Source: Ignavibacteria bacterium (GTDB taxonomy: Bacteria > Bacteroidota > Ignavibacteria > Ignavibacteriales > Melioribacteraceae). From it: DNA of 15,014 bases. The notes under the pieces are model-generated. The model was given only the letters and a program-made list of their open reading frames with translations. It ran no database searches and was not told the DNA's origin. The DNA is taken from NCBI GenBank assembly GCA_003233295.1, contig QILJ01000133.1:1-15014 (forward strand), in the 5' to 3' direction. This document shows, piece after piece, positions 7,246 to 15,014 of the stretch. Each line of letters begins with the position of its first letter. Positions within the stretch are counted from its first letter, which is position 1. A program made the translations under genes and the position numbers.

Positions 7246-10200
7246 ATGAATAAAAAAAAGAAGTCAGTTTTCACTTTTATAATGTTATTGATAGCTCTAT
7301 CAACAATATCTTTTGCTCAAGGACGATTATATGAAGGTCCGGATGATCCGGCAGGAGATCCAGCGATGAGGCGTGAAGGCTGGATGAATGGAAATAGAGT
7401 ATTTTTATATTTTCGTAATTCAACCGAACTATCAAACTGTTGCGGAACTAGATGGTCAAGATGGCCAAATAATCCCGATGGGCTCTCAATTACAGATGGA
7501 GTTGCTCTTTTAGTAGGAGCTCGTATTCATATTAAGGATGGTGTACCTATTACTAATCTAGATGAAATTGCTTCAAGTGGTGATTCAGTGGATGTCCTTT
7601 ATTTTTGTCAAACCAGTTACAGGGAAGAAACAGATTACAGTCCTGTCGGAGATGTTGAGTGGGGATTTCAACCGGTCAAAGGATACTTTAACTTGGATGA
7701 TGAATATCTTGCAATGAGCAATATTAATAATTCATGGCCGCCGGCTGGTTGGCCTTCAACGGGTTCAGATAAAAAATGGCAGGGAGAGTGGAATGGGAGA
7801 TTTGGCAGAGGTGTTCAATATGCCGACTTAGAAACCTATTTTGTTGCAAACGATGCCCAGGATCAAGAAAAAATATTTGAAGATGACAATACCGGACCAA
7901 TTGTAAAATATTTTCCACGACCCGGTGTCTTTATCGGTGATAAAGATCCTGATGTAACAGTTCAAAAAGGAGATCCTTGGGGCGGTATAGGCATCAGAGC
8001 TTCTGTTAGATCTTTTCAATGGAATAATGTTCAGGCAAGGGATAATATATTTTTCGAATATGACCTCACTAATATCTCGGATTATGACATACCAGAAATT
8101 GCTTTTGGATATTGGGTTGATAATGGTATCGGTAATAACGATCCTGATGACATAGGCTATTTTGATACCTTTCAAGATTTAAGTTATTCATGGGATATTG
8201 ATGGTATTGGCGATGGAGGAAGAAAAACGGGAGTTTTTGGGTTTGCTTATCTAGAAAGTCCCGGTGCACCTTATGATGGAAAAGATAATGACGAAGATGG
8301 AATAATTGATGAAAAGAGAGATAATGACGCAGGTTCATTTGTTGGTCCTACGGATGGTATTGCTAACATGGAGAAATTTTTAAAGTTTAGCGGTAAAACT
8401 TTGGAAGAATTAAAAGATCACTGGTCCGGCGATGAAGACCAGGATTGGGAGGACGGGGTTGACGAAAATAATAACGGTATATACGAAGAAGATGAACGTT
8501 ATGGAGATGATGTTGGTCTAGATGGAGTAGGTCCTTTAGATATTAACTATACAGGTCCGGATGAAGGCGAGGGGAATCATAAACCGGATTATAGGGAAGG
8601 TGTTGGCGGTGAACCTAATTTTGCAGCTCTCGATATTTCGGAATCAGATATGATAGGGTTAACGACTTTTCAGCTTTTTCCAATTCCGGAACATGCAGCT
8701 CCATACCATAATTGGTTCAGAAATGATCAAGATATGTGGAATAGATTGAGTTCAGATGTTCTTGAGGGATATACAGGAAAATTAGCCAATTTAGTTGAAT
8801 TATTTGCATCTGGTGTTTTCCCCCTTTATAAAGGTAGAACCGAACGAGTTTCTATGTCAATGCTACATTCTTATGATGTAACGGAAAATCTGAATAGTGC
8901 TACACACAAAGCTCCAATCTTGTTCAAACAAAAGGAAATTGTTCAGGCAATATATGAAACCGATTATCGCTTTGCTCAACCTCCTTTAATGCCTACCTTA
9001 AAAGCCTACGCATTAGATGGCAAGGTAGTATTGTCTTGGGATGATAGAGCAGATACAAAAACTCATGACCCTTTTGTTAGAAACTTAAATGATTTTGAGG
9101 GTTATAAACTCTTCCGTGCTACCGATATGTTCTTTTCAGATGCAGAAGTAATAACAGATGGTTTTGGCACTGCTAGTATGTTAAAGCCGATATTTGAATG
9201 TGATTTGAAAGACGAATATAGTGGATTTGCAAAATGGGGAGAAGTTAACGGGCAAGGATATTACTTAGGGGATAATACCGGTATAGTTCATTATTATGAG
9301 GATGACAACGTTATAAACGGAAAGACTTATTATTATGGCTTGGCAGCATACGATTACGGGATAAAAGATTTTGGATCAAATGGAATTGGTCCTTCGGAAA
9401 ACAATCTTGTTATCGATCAAGATGAATTTGGAAAGATTAGAAATTTGGGTAAAAATATTCAAATAGTTATACCACGTACAAATGCTGCAGGATTTGTAGA
9501 GCCATCTTTTGAGATGTTAGATGGTGCTACTACAGAATTGCGTGGGTCGCCATTTGATATTACAATATTTAATCAAGCGGGAATAGAAAAAGAAAAGACC
9601 TATAAAATAAAATTTGGCTATGGCATTGACGACTCTAAACATTATATTAGGGAAAGGGCAGCAAGACATTATACAGATTTTGTTTATGTACCTAATCGAG
9701 TATCTTTCTATGATATTACTGATGGATCGAATACCCTGATTTACGAGGAGACACAGGATAAATTTTCCCTTTCAAATATGGAGCCTGTTAATTCAGATTT
9801 GAAACGTATTAATAGAAATGGATTTAATACCGAACTTATTGATGGCTTTACATTTTCAATAATACCCAACTATAAAATTAATGTAAGTATTGATTACGAA
9901 AAAACAGGTTGGTTGGTAGGTAAATCAAATGTAAACTTTGTGATTAACGAAAAAGCAAAAGATTATTTTCCATGGGATTATGAAGTTGTTTTCACTGGAG
10001 TTGATTCAGTATATGCGCCTCTTAAAAATATATTATTTGGCTTGAGAGATGAAAAAGGAGATGCAGTAGAAGGAAAGGATATATTTAAAGATTATAGCTT
10101 CAATTTTTATGTTAATAATAAAAGTTTTGTTGATTCAACCGGAAAATACGAGCGACTAGATGTTGTTGCAGTTGATGCTGATAATGATGGAGTTTTTGAC

Positions 10201-10752
10201 CCGTTTAAAGATTATTATTTAATTGGTGTTCACGTAAATTATTTACCTATAATAGATAGATGGGCCGGTACAATTTTTCGGATGGATTTTAATGGGATTA
10301 ATGATAAAGCAGATTTGCCACAACCAAATGATGTTTATCATCTGACTTTTAACAGAATATTAGGATTTAACGATTCTCTCTCCTTTAAGATAAAACCATC
10401 GGTAAAATTAGAAAAGAAATTAGTAAAAACTTCAATGGAAAAAATAAAGGTAGTTCCGAATCCCTATGTTGCTGGCAATACAATGGAAGAAGCAAATACA
10501 ATAGTAAGCTTTGAACAGAAGAGAAAGATTATGTTTACTCATCTGCCAGCCGTATGTACTATTAAAATATTCACAGTTAGTGGTGTATTGATAGATGAAA
10601 TATTAGTTAATAATTCTGCTGATGACGGGAAAGCATTTTGGGATTTACAAACACGTGAGGATTTAGAAATTTCTGCCGGAGTTTATATTTATTATGTAAA
10701 AGCAGAAATAACAGGAGATGAAAAGATTGGAAAATTTGTTGTAATAAAATAG
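7246..10752 (+). CDS. Very large T9SS-secreted surface protein with FN3-like and Asp-rich (Ca-binding-like) segments
   Basis: Function unknown; predicted secreted or cell-surface protein of about 1168 residues. The start at 7246 (MNKKKKSVFTF) gives a clean signal peptide ending TISFAQ; the in-frame ATG at 7234 would add four residues. The N-terminal half is beta-rich, with a vicinal Cys pair encoded at about 7438-7443. Asp/Glu-rich segments resembling thrombospondin-3 or EF-hand-like calcium sites lie at 8275-8334 (DGKDNDEDGIIDE) and 8431-8511 (DENNNGIYEEDE), with another at 10174-10200 (DADNDGVFD). An FN3-like domain occupies about 8980-9370 (LSWDDRAD, FEGYKLFRATD, TYYYGLAAYDYG). The C-terminus, from VVPNPYVAG to GKFVVIK, is a T9SS type-A-like sorting domain. 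It sits between a TonB receptor and a PorV-like gene, where SusD would be expected in a Sus locus, so it may serve as a capture protein or receptor lid. That role is inference. Confidence 0.88.
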   Translation: MNKKKKSVFTFIMLLIALSTISFAQGRLYEGPDDPAGDPAMRREGWMNGNRVFLYFRNSTELSNCCGTRWSRWPNNPDGLSITDGVALLVGARIHIKDGVPITNLDEIASSGDSVDVLYFCQTSYREETDYSPVGDVEWGFQPVKGYFNLDDEYLAMSNINNSWPPAGWPSTGSDKKWQGEWNGRFGRGVQYADLETYFVANDAQDQEKIFEDDNTGPIVKYFPRPGVFIGDKDPDVTVQKGDPWGGIGIRASVRSFQWNNVQARDNIFFEYDLTNISDYDIPEIAFGYWVDNGIGNNDPDDIGYFDTFQDLSYSWDIDGIGDGGRKTGVFGFAYLESPGAPYDGKDNDEDGIIDEKRDNDAGSFVGPTDGIANMEKFLKFSGKTLEELKDHWSGDEDQDWEDGVDENNNGIYEEDERYGDDVGLDGVGPLDINYTGPDEGEGNHKPDYREGVGGEPNFAALDISESDMIGLTTFQLFPIPEHAAPYHNWFRNDQDMWNRLSSDVLEGYTGKLANLVELFASGVFPLYKGRTERVSMSMLHSYDVTENLNSATHKAPILFKQKEIVQAIYETDYRFAQPPLMPTLKAYALDGKVVLSWDDRADTKTHDPFVRNLNDFEGYKLFRATDMFFSDAEVITDGFGTASMLKPIFECDLKDEYSGFAKWGEVNGQGYYLGDNTGIVHYYEDDNVINGKTYYYGLAAYDYGIKDFGSNGIGPSENNLVIDQDEFGKIRNLGKNIQIVIPRTNAAGFVEPSFEMLDGATTELRGSPFDITIFNQAGIEKEKTYKIKFGYGIDDSKHYIRERAARHYTDFVYVPNRVSFYDITDGSNTLIYEETQDKFSLSNMEPVNSDLKRINRNGFNTELIDGFTFSIIPNYKINVSIDYEKTGWLVGKSNVNFVINEKAKDYFPWDYEVVFTGVDSVYAPLKNILFGLRDEKGDAVEGKDIFKDYSFNFYVNNKSFVDSTGKYERLDVVAVDADNDGVFDPFKDYYLIGVHVNYLPIIDRWAGTIFRMDFNGINDKADLPQPNDVYHLTFNRILGFNDSLSFKIKPSVKLEKKLVKTSMEKIKVVPNPYVAGNTMEEANTIVSFEQKRKIMFTHLPAVCTIKIFTVSGVLIDEILVNNSADDGKAFWDLQTREDLEISAGVYIYYVKAEITGDEKIGKFVVIK

Positions 10753-10778
10753 TTACAGAAATTATATATAGTAGTTAT

Positions 10779-10784
10779 AAAGGA
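10779..10784 (+). promoter_or_regulatory. Ribosome binding site of the PorV-like gene
   Basis: AAAGGA lies 6 bases before the ATG at 10791. It supports this start over the in-frame ATG at 10863, which lies inside the signal sequence. Confidence 0.6.
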
Positions 10785-10790
10785 AATAAT

Positions 10791-11900
10791 ATGCTTTTAA
10801 AATATTCAAAAAATGAGAAGAGAATAAATACTGTTATTCATAACTATTTAAATAAAATTTTGATGCTCCTTATATCCTTACTAATTATTACCCCTGAAAT
10901 TATAGCACAAAAACCATACAGGGTAGGTACAACTATTGCTAGTTTTTTGGAAGTAGGATACGGAGCAGCGGGGAACTCAATGGGAGATGCGTATACTGCT
11001 CTTGCTAATGATGCCTCCTCAGTATATTGGAATCCAGCAGGTATAGCTTCACTTGAGACAAACTCGGCATTATTCTCATATCAACCATGGATTGCAAATA
11101 TAAATTCCTCTTTTGTCTCGGCAAATGTATATCTTCCTTCGGTTGGTGTTTTTGCTTTAAGTCTGATCAGTATGAATTATGGACAGATGGATGTTACCAC
11201 ACTTCTTCGTCAGGAAGGTAACGGTGAAACTTTTCAAGCATCTGATTTAGCAATTGGTCTAACATTTGCTCGGAAATTAGCTCAATGGTTTGCTTTTGGA
11301 GCAACATTTAAATATATCTCGTCAAGTATTTGGCATACTTCGGCAAGTTCTATTGCTATTGATCTTGGAGTTACAATTAATACTGACTTTCTTTCTCTTA
11401 CTGGGGATTTTGATAAGGGATTAGTAATAGCAATGAGTGTGTCGAATTATGGCACTCCGATGACATATGACGGGATTGATCTGATATATCCCATTGATAT
11501 AGCACCAGATGAAAACGGTAATTATAAAGATACTCCCGGACAGTTTAAAATGCAGTCATGGGAACTTCCCTTAATATTTAGATTCGGAATAGCTGCTTAT
11601 CCAATAGTTATTGGTAATCATCAATTATCTGTTGCAGTTGATGCTCTCCACCCGAATAACAATAGTGAGTATATAAATGTTGGCGGTGAATATAAATTAA
11701 CATTCCCAGCCTTCGGTGAGATATTTATTCGAGGTGGTTATAAAGGTATTTTTATGGATAAAAGTTTATATGGACTTTCTTTTGGTTTCGGACTAAAGAT
11801 GTTCATTATGGATAATAACAGCATAAGATTAAATTATGCTTTCCGAGAACATAAGGTACTCGGAGATACACAGACATATGAAATAACAATAAGCTTTTAA
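10791..11900 (+). CDS. PorV/PorQ-family outer-membrane protein
   Basis: Predicted FadL-like beta-barrel outer-membrane protein of 369 residues, in the family of PorV, which carries T9SS cargo to the surface attachment machinery. The N-terminus has an unusually long polar segment (about 24 residues) before the hydrophobic stretch ILMLLISLLIITPEIIAQ, which precedes KPYRVGT. The family signature follows: FLEVGYGAAGNSMGDAYTAL, then DASSVYWNPAGIASL. Alternating barrel strands continue to the end (LNYAFREHKVLGDTQTYEITISF). It starts 38 bases after the large T9SS protein with its own AAAGGA site, so it is the last gene of the operon. This position suggests a dedicated PorV-type partner for that protein or for the neighbouring phosphoesterases, rather than the single housekeeping PorV. 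That specialisation is inferred; membership of the family is strong. Confidence 0.9.
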   Translation: MLLKYSKNEKRINTVIHNYLNKILMLLISLLIITPEIIAQKPYRVGTTIASFLEVGYGAAGNSMGDAYTALANDASSVYWNPAGIASLETNSALFSYQPWIANINSSFVSANVYLPSVGVFALSLISMNYGQMDVTTLLRQEGNGETFQASDLAIGLTFARKLAQWFAFGATFKYISSSIWHTSASSIAIDLGVTINTDFLSLTGDFDKGLVIAMSVSNYGTPMTYDGIDLIYPIDIAPDENGNYKDTPGQFKMQSWELPLIFRFGIAAYPIVIGNHQLSVAVDALHPNNNSEYINVGGEYKLTFPAFGEIFIRGGYKGIFMDKSLYGLSFGFGLKMFIMDNNSIRLNYAFREHKVLGDTQTYEITISF

Positions 11901-11965
11901 TTCTAGCTGTTGATTTTAAGAATATTAGACTATTAGATGTCATGGTTACTGTAAGAAAAATGTAT

Positions 11966-11994
11966 TTGTATTAGGACAAACGTTTGTTTAGATC
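11966..11994 (+). promoter_or_regulatory. Candidate promoter before the LamG-phosphoesterase gene
   Basis: TTGTAT (11966-11971), 17 bases, then TAGATC (11989-11994). The -10 box is weak. The case rests on geometry: the palindrome begins 11 bases after the first base of the -35 box, exactly as at 4326/4337. GATAAT at 12011-12016 is an alternative -10 box. Confidence 0.3.
11977..11986. promoter_or_regulatory. LacI-type operator, site 4 (CAAACGTTTG)
   Basis: Perfect palindrome, extended to ACAAACGTTTGT at 11976-11987, the same 12-mer as at 4367-4378. It lies 149 bases before the phosphoesterase start and is the only copy in this gap. It indicates that the same regulator controls this gene and the receptor operon. 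Confidence 0.68.
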
Positions 11995-12134
11995 GATCGA
12001 ATAAATATAGGATAATGACATTAAATTATTAGAAAAATAGTCGTAAACAATGCAAGATTTTTTTTTGTATAAACAATATGCTGTCTGTTTTCTATTAGAA
12101 CAGATTGCCCATGAAAAACTTAATTGGATTTTAA

Positions 12135-14657
12135 ATGAATAAATATTTATCAACTTTTACTATTCTCATAACAATTACACTGTTAGTAAATTTACGTGCT
12201 GAAACAAATTCCATGCAGCAATTTCCCGATGGACTGGTAGGGCGTTGGACATTTAATAATGCTAGTGATTTAACTAAAGCTGCGATTGGCAACCCTTTGT
12301 TATTAACCGGAAGCCATACTGCAGTTGAAGGTCCGAGTGATACTTCAGGAGCGGTTAGAATTGGAATAGGAAGTTATTATTCGCTAGAACATGGTATTGC
12401 GCCAAATGGCGGTGGGAGTAAGGTAAACAGTTATACAATTGTAATGGATATAAAAATTCCTATGACAGGCCAATGGTATGCTCTTTATCAAACAAGTCCA
12501 ACAAATACAAATGACGGAGATTGGTTTGTTAATCTTAATGCAAATATTGGAATTGCTGCTACCGGCTATACATCAAGTACATTAAAACCTGGGGATTGGT
12601 ATAGAATTGCGATCAGTGTATCTAACGGGAACCGGCATGATTATTATATAGATGGAGAAAAAGCTCTTAGCGGAATTCCAGGATCTGTTGACGGAAGGTT
12701 TTCACTAGATCCCAAAGTTTTATTTTTTGCAGATGAAAACAATGAAGACAATACTCTAGATGTTGCTGATATTAAGATTTTCTCAAGAGATCTATCAGAC
12801 GCAGAGATGCAAGAACTCGGTGGATATGAGCACACAGTTGAAATAATTAAATCAGAATCTAGTCCATACTTACAATCACCAACTCCAACATCAGTGTATA
12901 TATGCTGGGCGTACATTGGAGATAATCCTTCTACGGAATACGGGCTTACACCCAGTTTAGGAAATCAAGTTATTCCTGAAACAATTACCATTAATGGTGG
13001 TGATACTTATCTTAATTGGTTTGCTGCTAAACTAGAAAACTTGAAACCGAGTACTACCTATTATTATCAAGTTAAAACTGATAGCACAATATCAGAAATA
13101 TATAAATTCAGAACTCAGCCGGTTGATAATGATTCCACAGAACATATTCGTTTTGCAATTTATGGTGATAGTAGAACCGTTCCACAAATATTTAGAGAAA
13201 TCAATGACTCACTGATGAGTACGGCTCTATCACTTTACGGTGAGAACATCGAAGAAGATCTGAACCTTGTTTTTGACGTTGGCGATATTGTAACCAGCGG
13301 TGGAGTTTTGTCACAATACATTCCGGAGTATTTTAATCCCACATCGTCAATTTCAACGTCAGTTCCTTTTATGGTTAGTATTGGTAATCACGAAAGTGAG
13401 TCACCTCACTATTATAAATTTATGAAGTATGAAGATTTTGGCGGAGCGGAAGGGGAGAAATATTATTCTTTCAGAATAGGTAGAGTTTTATTTATTGGAT
13501 TAAACAGTAACTGGCAATTGCGTAACGATACACAAATTGAATGGCTTGATCAAGTGCTTACAAAAGCTCAGAATGATGATACAATTGAATGGATTTTTGC
13601 ATTTCATCATCATCCCGGACATAGCGAGTTGTGGCCAGATGGTAATACGGCTTATGTACAAGATAGAATAATACCCACACTTGCAAAATATTCAAAATTT
13701 GATATGTTGACTTATGGTCACTCACATAATTATGAAAGAGGTACGGCACTTAACAGCGGGTTTAGATTAATGCTTAGTGGTGGCGCCGCTAGTGCATTAG
13801 ACCGATGGGAGATGTATAATAATCAGCAAAATTATCCGGAAATTCAAAAATCTTTTGATCATCACTGTTATTCTATTGTTGATATTGATGTAGCTAACAA
13901 ATTTTATGAAGTAACATCCTACAGTTTGGGAAACCCTCAGAATCCGTTAGGTAATAAGGTGATCGATCATTTTATCCGGGATAAGAAGAACGAAACTCCT
14001 CCGGTTACTCCTTCTATAACACAACCAGTACAAGATACTCAAGTGGAACCGCCATTTGCTCTTAATGCATCAGATTATTCAGGGACTTATGAGCTCATGA
14101 CCTCTCAATTCCAGGTCACATCTACTCAAGGCAACTATGATGCACCGATCTTGGATGTTAAGAGAGATTATGAAGATATTTATGGAACACCTCAACCACC
14201 CGATTATATGCCGGTTGATTTAAATGCCGGAATTGATCTTACCGAATATGTAGTAAATGAAAATACATTTGGAGAAGTATGGGCAAGAGTAAGATATAGA
14301 GATAAAAATCTGCAATGGTCATCTTGGTCTCCTGAAATAAGTTTTCAAGTAAAAAATCCTAATAGTGTGGAAAAAGATGAATCAATAATAGTGAATGAAT
14401 ATAAATTATATAGCAACTATCCGAATCCCTTTAATCCGACAACAACAATTCAATTCGATCTACCGGAAGCAAGTTTTGTTACATTAAGAGTGTATAATAG
14501 TCTTGGTGAATTAGTTGAGGAATTGGAAAACGGAAGAATGAGTGCTGGACGTTATACTAAAATATTTGATGCTTCTAAATTAAGCAGTGGTATATATTTC
14601 TACAAATTAAAAGCTAATAATTTTGTTGACATCAGCAAAATGACGCTTTTGAAATAA
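12135..14657 (+). CDS. Secreted LamG-domain purple-acid-phosphatase-like metallophosphoesterase with T9SS sorting domain
   Basis: Predicted cell-surface or secreted phosphatase or phosphodiesterase, 840 residues, and the complete member of this family in the window. Order: signal peptide (1-22, ending LVNLRA); LamG/concanavalin-like jelly roll (about 33-228), a likely glycan-binding module; PAP-type FN3 domain (about 243-325); calcineurin-like domain with GDSR (D345), GD (D384), GNHE (N418-H419), FHHHPGH (H492) and GHSHNYER (H529, H531), so all five metal motifs are intact; FN3-like domain with WSSWS (14316-14330); T9SS type-A domain from NYPNPFNP near 14411. The ATG at 12135 has only a weak GGA upstream. 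It is transcribed separately from the operon, 234 bases after it, behind its own palindrome. Its paralogs are at 1-1871 and from 14786. Substrate unknown; the LamG domain and LacI-type site point to a phosphorylated carbohydrate. Confidence 0.94.
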   Translation: MNKYLSTFTILITITLLVNLRAETNSMQQFPDGLVGRWTFNNASDLTKAAIGNPLLLTGSHTAVEGPSDTSGAVRIGIGSYYSLEHGIAPNGGGSKVNSYTIVMDIKIPMTGQWYALYQTSPTNTNDGDWFVNLNANIGIAATGYTSSTLKPGDWYRIAISVSNGNRHDYYIDGEKALSGIPGSVDGRFSLDPKVLFFADENNEDNTLDVADIKIFSRDLSDAEMQELGGYEHTVEIIKSESSPYLQSPTPTSVYICWAYIGDNPSTEYGLTPSLGNQVIPETITINGGDTYLNWFAAKLENLKPSTTYYYQVKTDSTISEIYKFRTQPVDNDSTEHIRFAIYGDSRTVPQIFREINDSLMSTALSLYGENIEEDLNLVFDVGDIVTSGGVLSQYIPEYFNPTSSISTSVPFMVSIGNHESESPHYYKFMKYEDFGGAEGEKYYSFRIGRVLFIGLNSNWQLRNDTQIEWLDQVLTKAQNDDTIEWIFAFHHHPGHSELWPDGNTAYVQDRIIPTLAKYSKFDMLTYGHSHNYERGTALNSGFRLMLSGGAASALDRWEMYNNQQNYPEIQKSFDHHCYSIVDIDVANKFYEVTSYSLGNPQNPLGNKVIDHFIRDKKNETPPVTPSITQPVQDTQVEPPFALNASDYSGTYELMTSQFQVTSTQGNYDAPILDVKRDYEDIYGTPQPPDYMPVDLNAGIDLTEYVVNENTFGEVWARVRYRDKNLQWSSWSPEISFQVKNPNSVEKDESIIVNEYKLYSNYPNPFNPTTTIQFDLPEASFVTLRVYNSLGELVEELENGRMSAGRYTKIFDASKLSSGIYFYKLKANNFVDISKMTLLK

Positions 14658-14723
14658 ATATCTGTGTTCTGGAAGCATTAAAAATATGTTTTTGATTAGA
14701 TAATATCTTTAAATAAAAAAATA

Positions 14724-14746
14724 ATTACAAATATGTTGTTTGTAAT
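14724..14746. repeat. Inverted repeat in the leader of the third phosphoesterase gene
   Basis: ATTACAAA (14724-14731) and TTTGTAAT (14739-14746), 8-bp arms around a 7-base gap. The arms contain ACAAA/TTTGT as the operator does, but the spacing is wider and the CpG centre is missing. It could be a weak hairpin or a diverged regulatory site; it is too AT-rich and lacks a T-run for a good terminator. Confidence 0.4.
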
Positions 14747-14771
14747 AATTAACTAATTCAACAATCTTTAC

Positions 14772-14778
14772 AAAGGAG
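14772..14778 (+). promoter_or_regulatory. Strong ribosome binding site of the third phosphoesterase paralog
   Basis: AAAGGAG, 7 bases before the ATG at 14786. It is the best Shine-Dalgarno match in the window; the paralog at 12135 has only a weak one, so translation of this copy may be stronger. Confidence 0.75.
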
Positions 14779-14785
14779 TAATACC

Positions 14786-15014
14786 ATGAAAACAAAAATA
14801 ATCATTTTTTATTTAATCACGGCTTTGAGTATTTCATTTGCTCAAACCCCGGTTGCACAATGGTCATTCGACGATCCGACTGACTTAACTAAAGCAGATA
14901 TAGGAAATGCTTTAATGTTGGTCGGTGTTGATTCAGCCGTTGCAGGCCCTGTAGATGGAGACGGAGCAGTTTCAATAGGAATAGGTAGTTATTATGTTGC
15001 TAACCCGAACATGT
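14786..15014 (+). CDS. LamG-domain secreted protein, third paralog of the phosphoesterase family (3' partial)
   Basis: The first 76 codons of a gene that runs off the right edge, 128 bases after the previous stop. MKTKIIIFYLITALSISFAQ is a clear signal peptide with cleavage after the Gln or just before it. It is followed by a LamG start closely matching the paralog at 12135: QWSFDDPTDLTKADIGNALM corresponds to RWTFNNASDLTKAAIGNPLL, and GAVSIGIGSYY corresponds to GAVRIGIGSYY. The start is well fixed by AAAGGAG 7 bases upstream. A phosphoesterase and T9SS domain are expected further on but are not visible, so only the LamG part is certain. No CAAACGTTTG palindrome precedes it; it could be co-transcribed with the upstream gene. 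Confidence 0.85.
   Translation, partial: MKTKIIIFYLITALSISFAQTPVAQWSFDDPTDLTKADIGNALMLVGVDSAVAGPVDGDGAVSIGIGSYYVANPNM

Noticed and set aside
8069..8338. Minus-strand open frame rich in His and Leu inside the large secreted protein
   Set aside because: It is the antisense of the Asp/Glu-rich calcium-like segment; the composition is an artefact of GAT/GAC codons read backwards.
12044..12081. Near direct repeat TAAACAAT(AT)GC around a nine-T run, considered as a terminator or attachment site
   Set aside because: No GC stem precedes the T-run, and the repeats are short and imperfect; probably chance in AT-rich DNA.
14679..14695. AAAAATATGTTTTT considered as a terminator after the second phosphoesterase
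   Set aside because: The stem would be only A-T pairs with a 4-base loop; too weak to call.

Overview
The window is AT-rich, and every convincing gene lies on the + strand. It looks like a Gram-negative member of the Bacteroidota/Ignavibacteria/Calditrichota neighbourhood. The evidence is: three proteins ending in type IX secretion (T9SS) type-A-like sorting domains (two with the NYPNPFNP signature), a PorV/PorQ-family outer-membrane protein, and a TonB-dependent receptor with an N-terminal carboxypeptidase-regulatory-like domain. No rRNA, tRNA, CRISPR array or intact insertion sequence is visible. The taxonomic call is an inference from protein style, not a match to a known genome.

Layout: (1) bases 1-1871 hold the 3' part of a secreted purple-acid-phosphatase-like metallophosphoesterase whose start lies before the window. 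(2) 1872-2589 is 718 bases without a convincing gene; two short open stretches may be decayed coding sequence. (3) 2590-4116 encodes a membrane-anchored SurA/parvulin-like folding factor. (4) 4117-4492 is a regulatory region with three CAAACGTTTG-type palindromes spaced exactly 31 bp apart, a possible sigma70-like promoter around the first, and a 12-bp tandem repeat. (5) 4493-11900 is a tight three-gene operon: TonB-dependent receptor, a very large T9SS-secreted protein, and a PorV-like protein. (6) A fourth copy of the palindrome (11977-11986) precedes a complete LamG-phosphoesterase gene (12135-14657). (7) A third paralog of that phosphoesterase starts at 14786 and runs off the end.

Interpretation: the locus resembles a polymer-utilisation island in which SusC/SusD is replaced by a TonB receptor, a giant T9SS surface protein and a dedicated PorV-like protein. 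It is flanked by a small family of secreted LamG (carbohydrate-binding-like) metallophosphoesterases. The identical palindrome before the operon and before one phosphoesterase gene suggests a single LacI-type regulator, encoded elsewhere, co-controls them. The proposed role is capture and dephosphorylation of a phosphorylated glycan or other organophosphate polymer, with import of the product. The substrate is not evident from the sequence.
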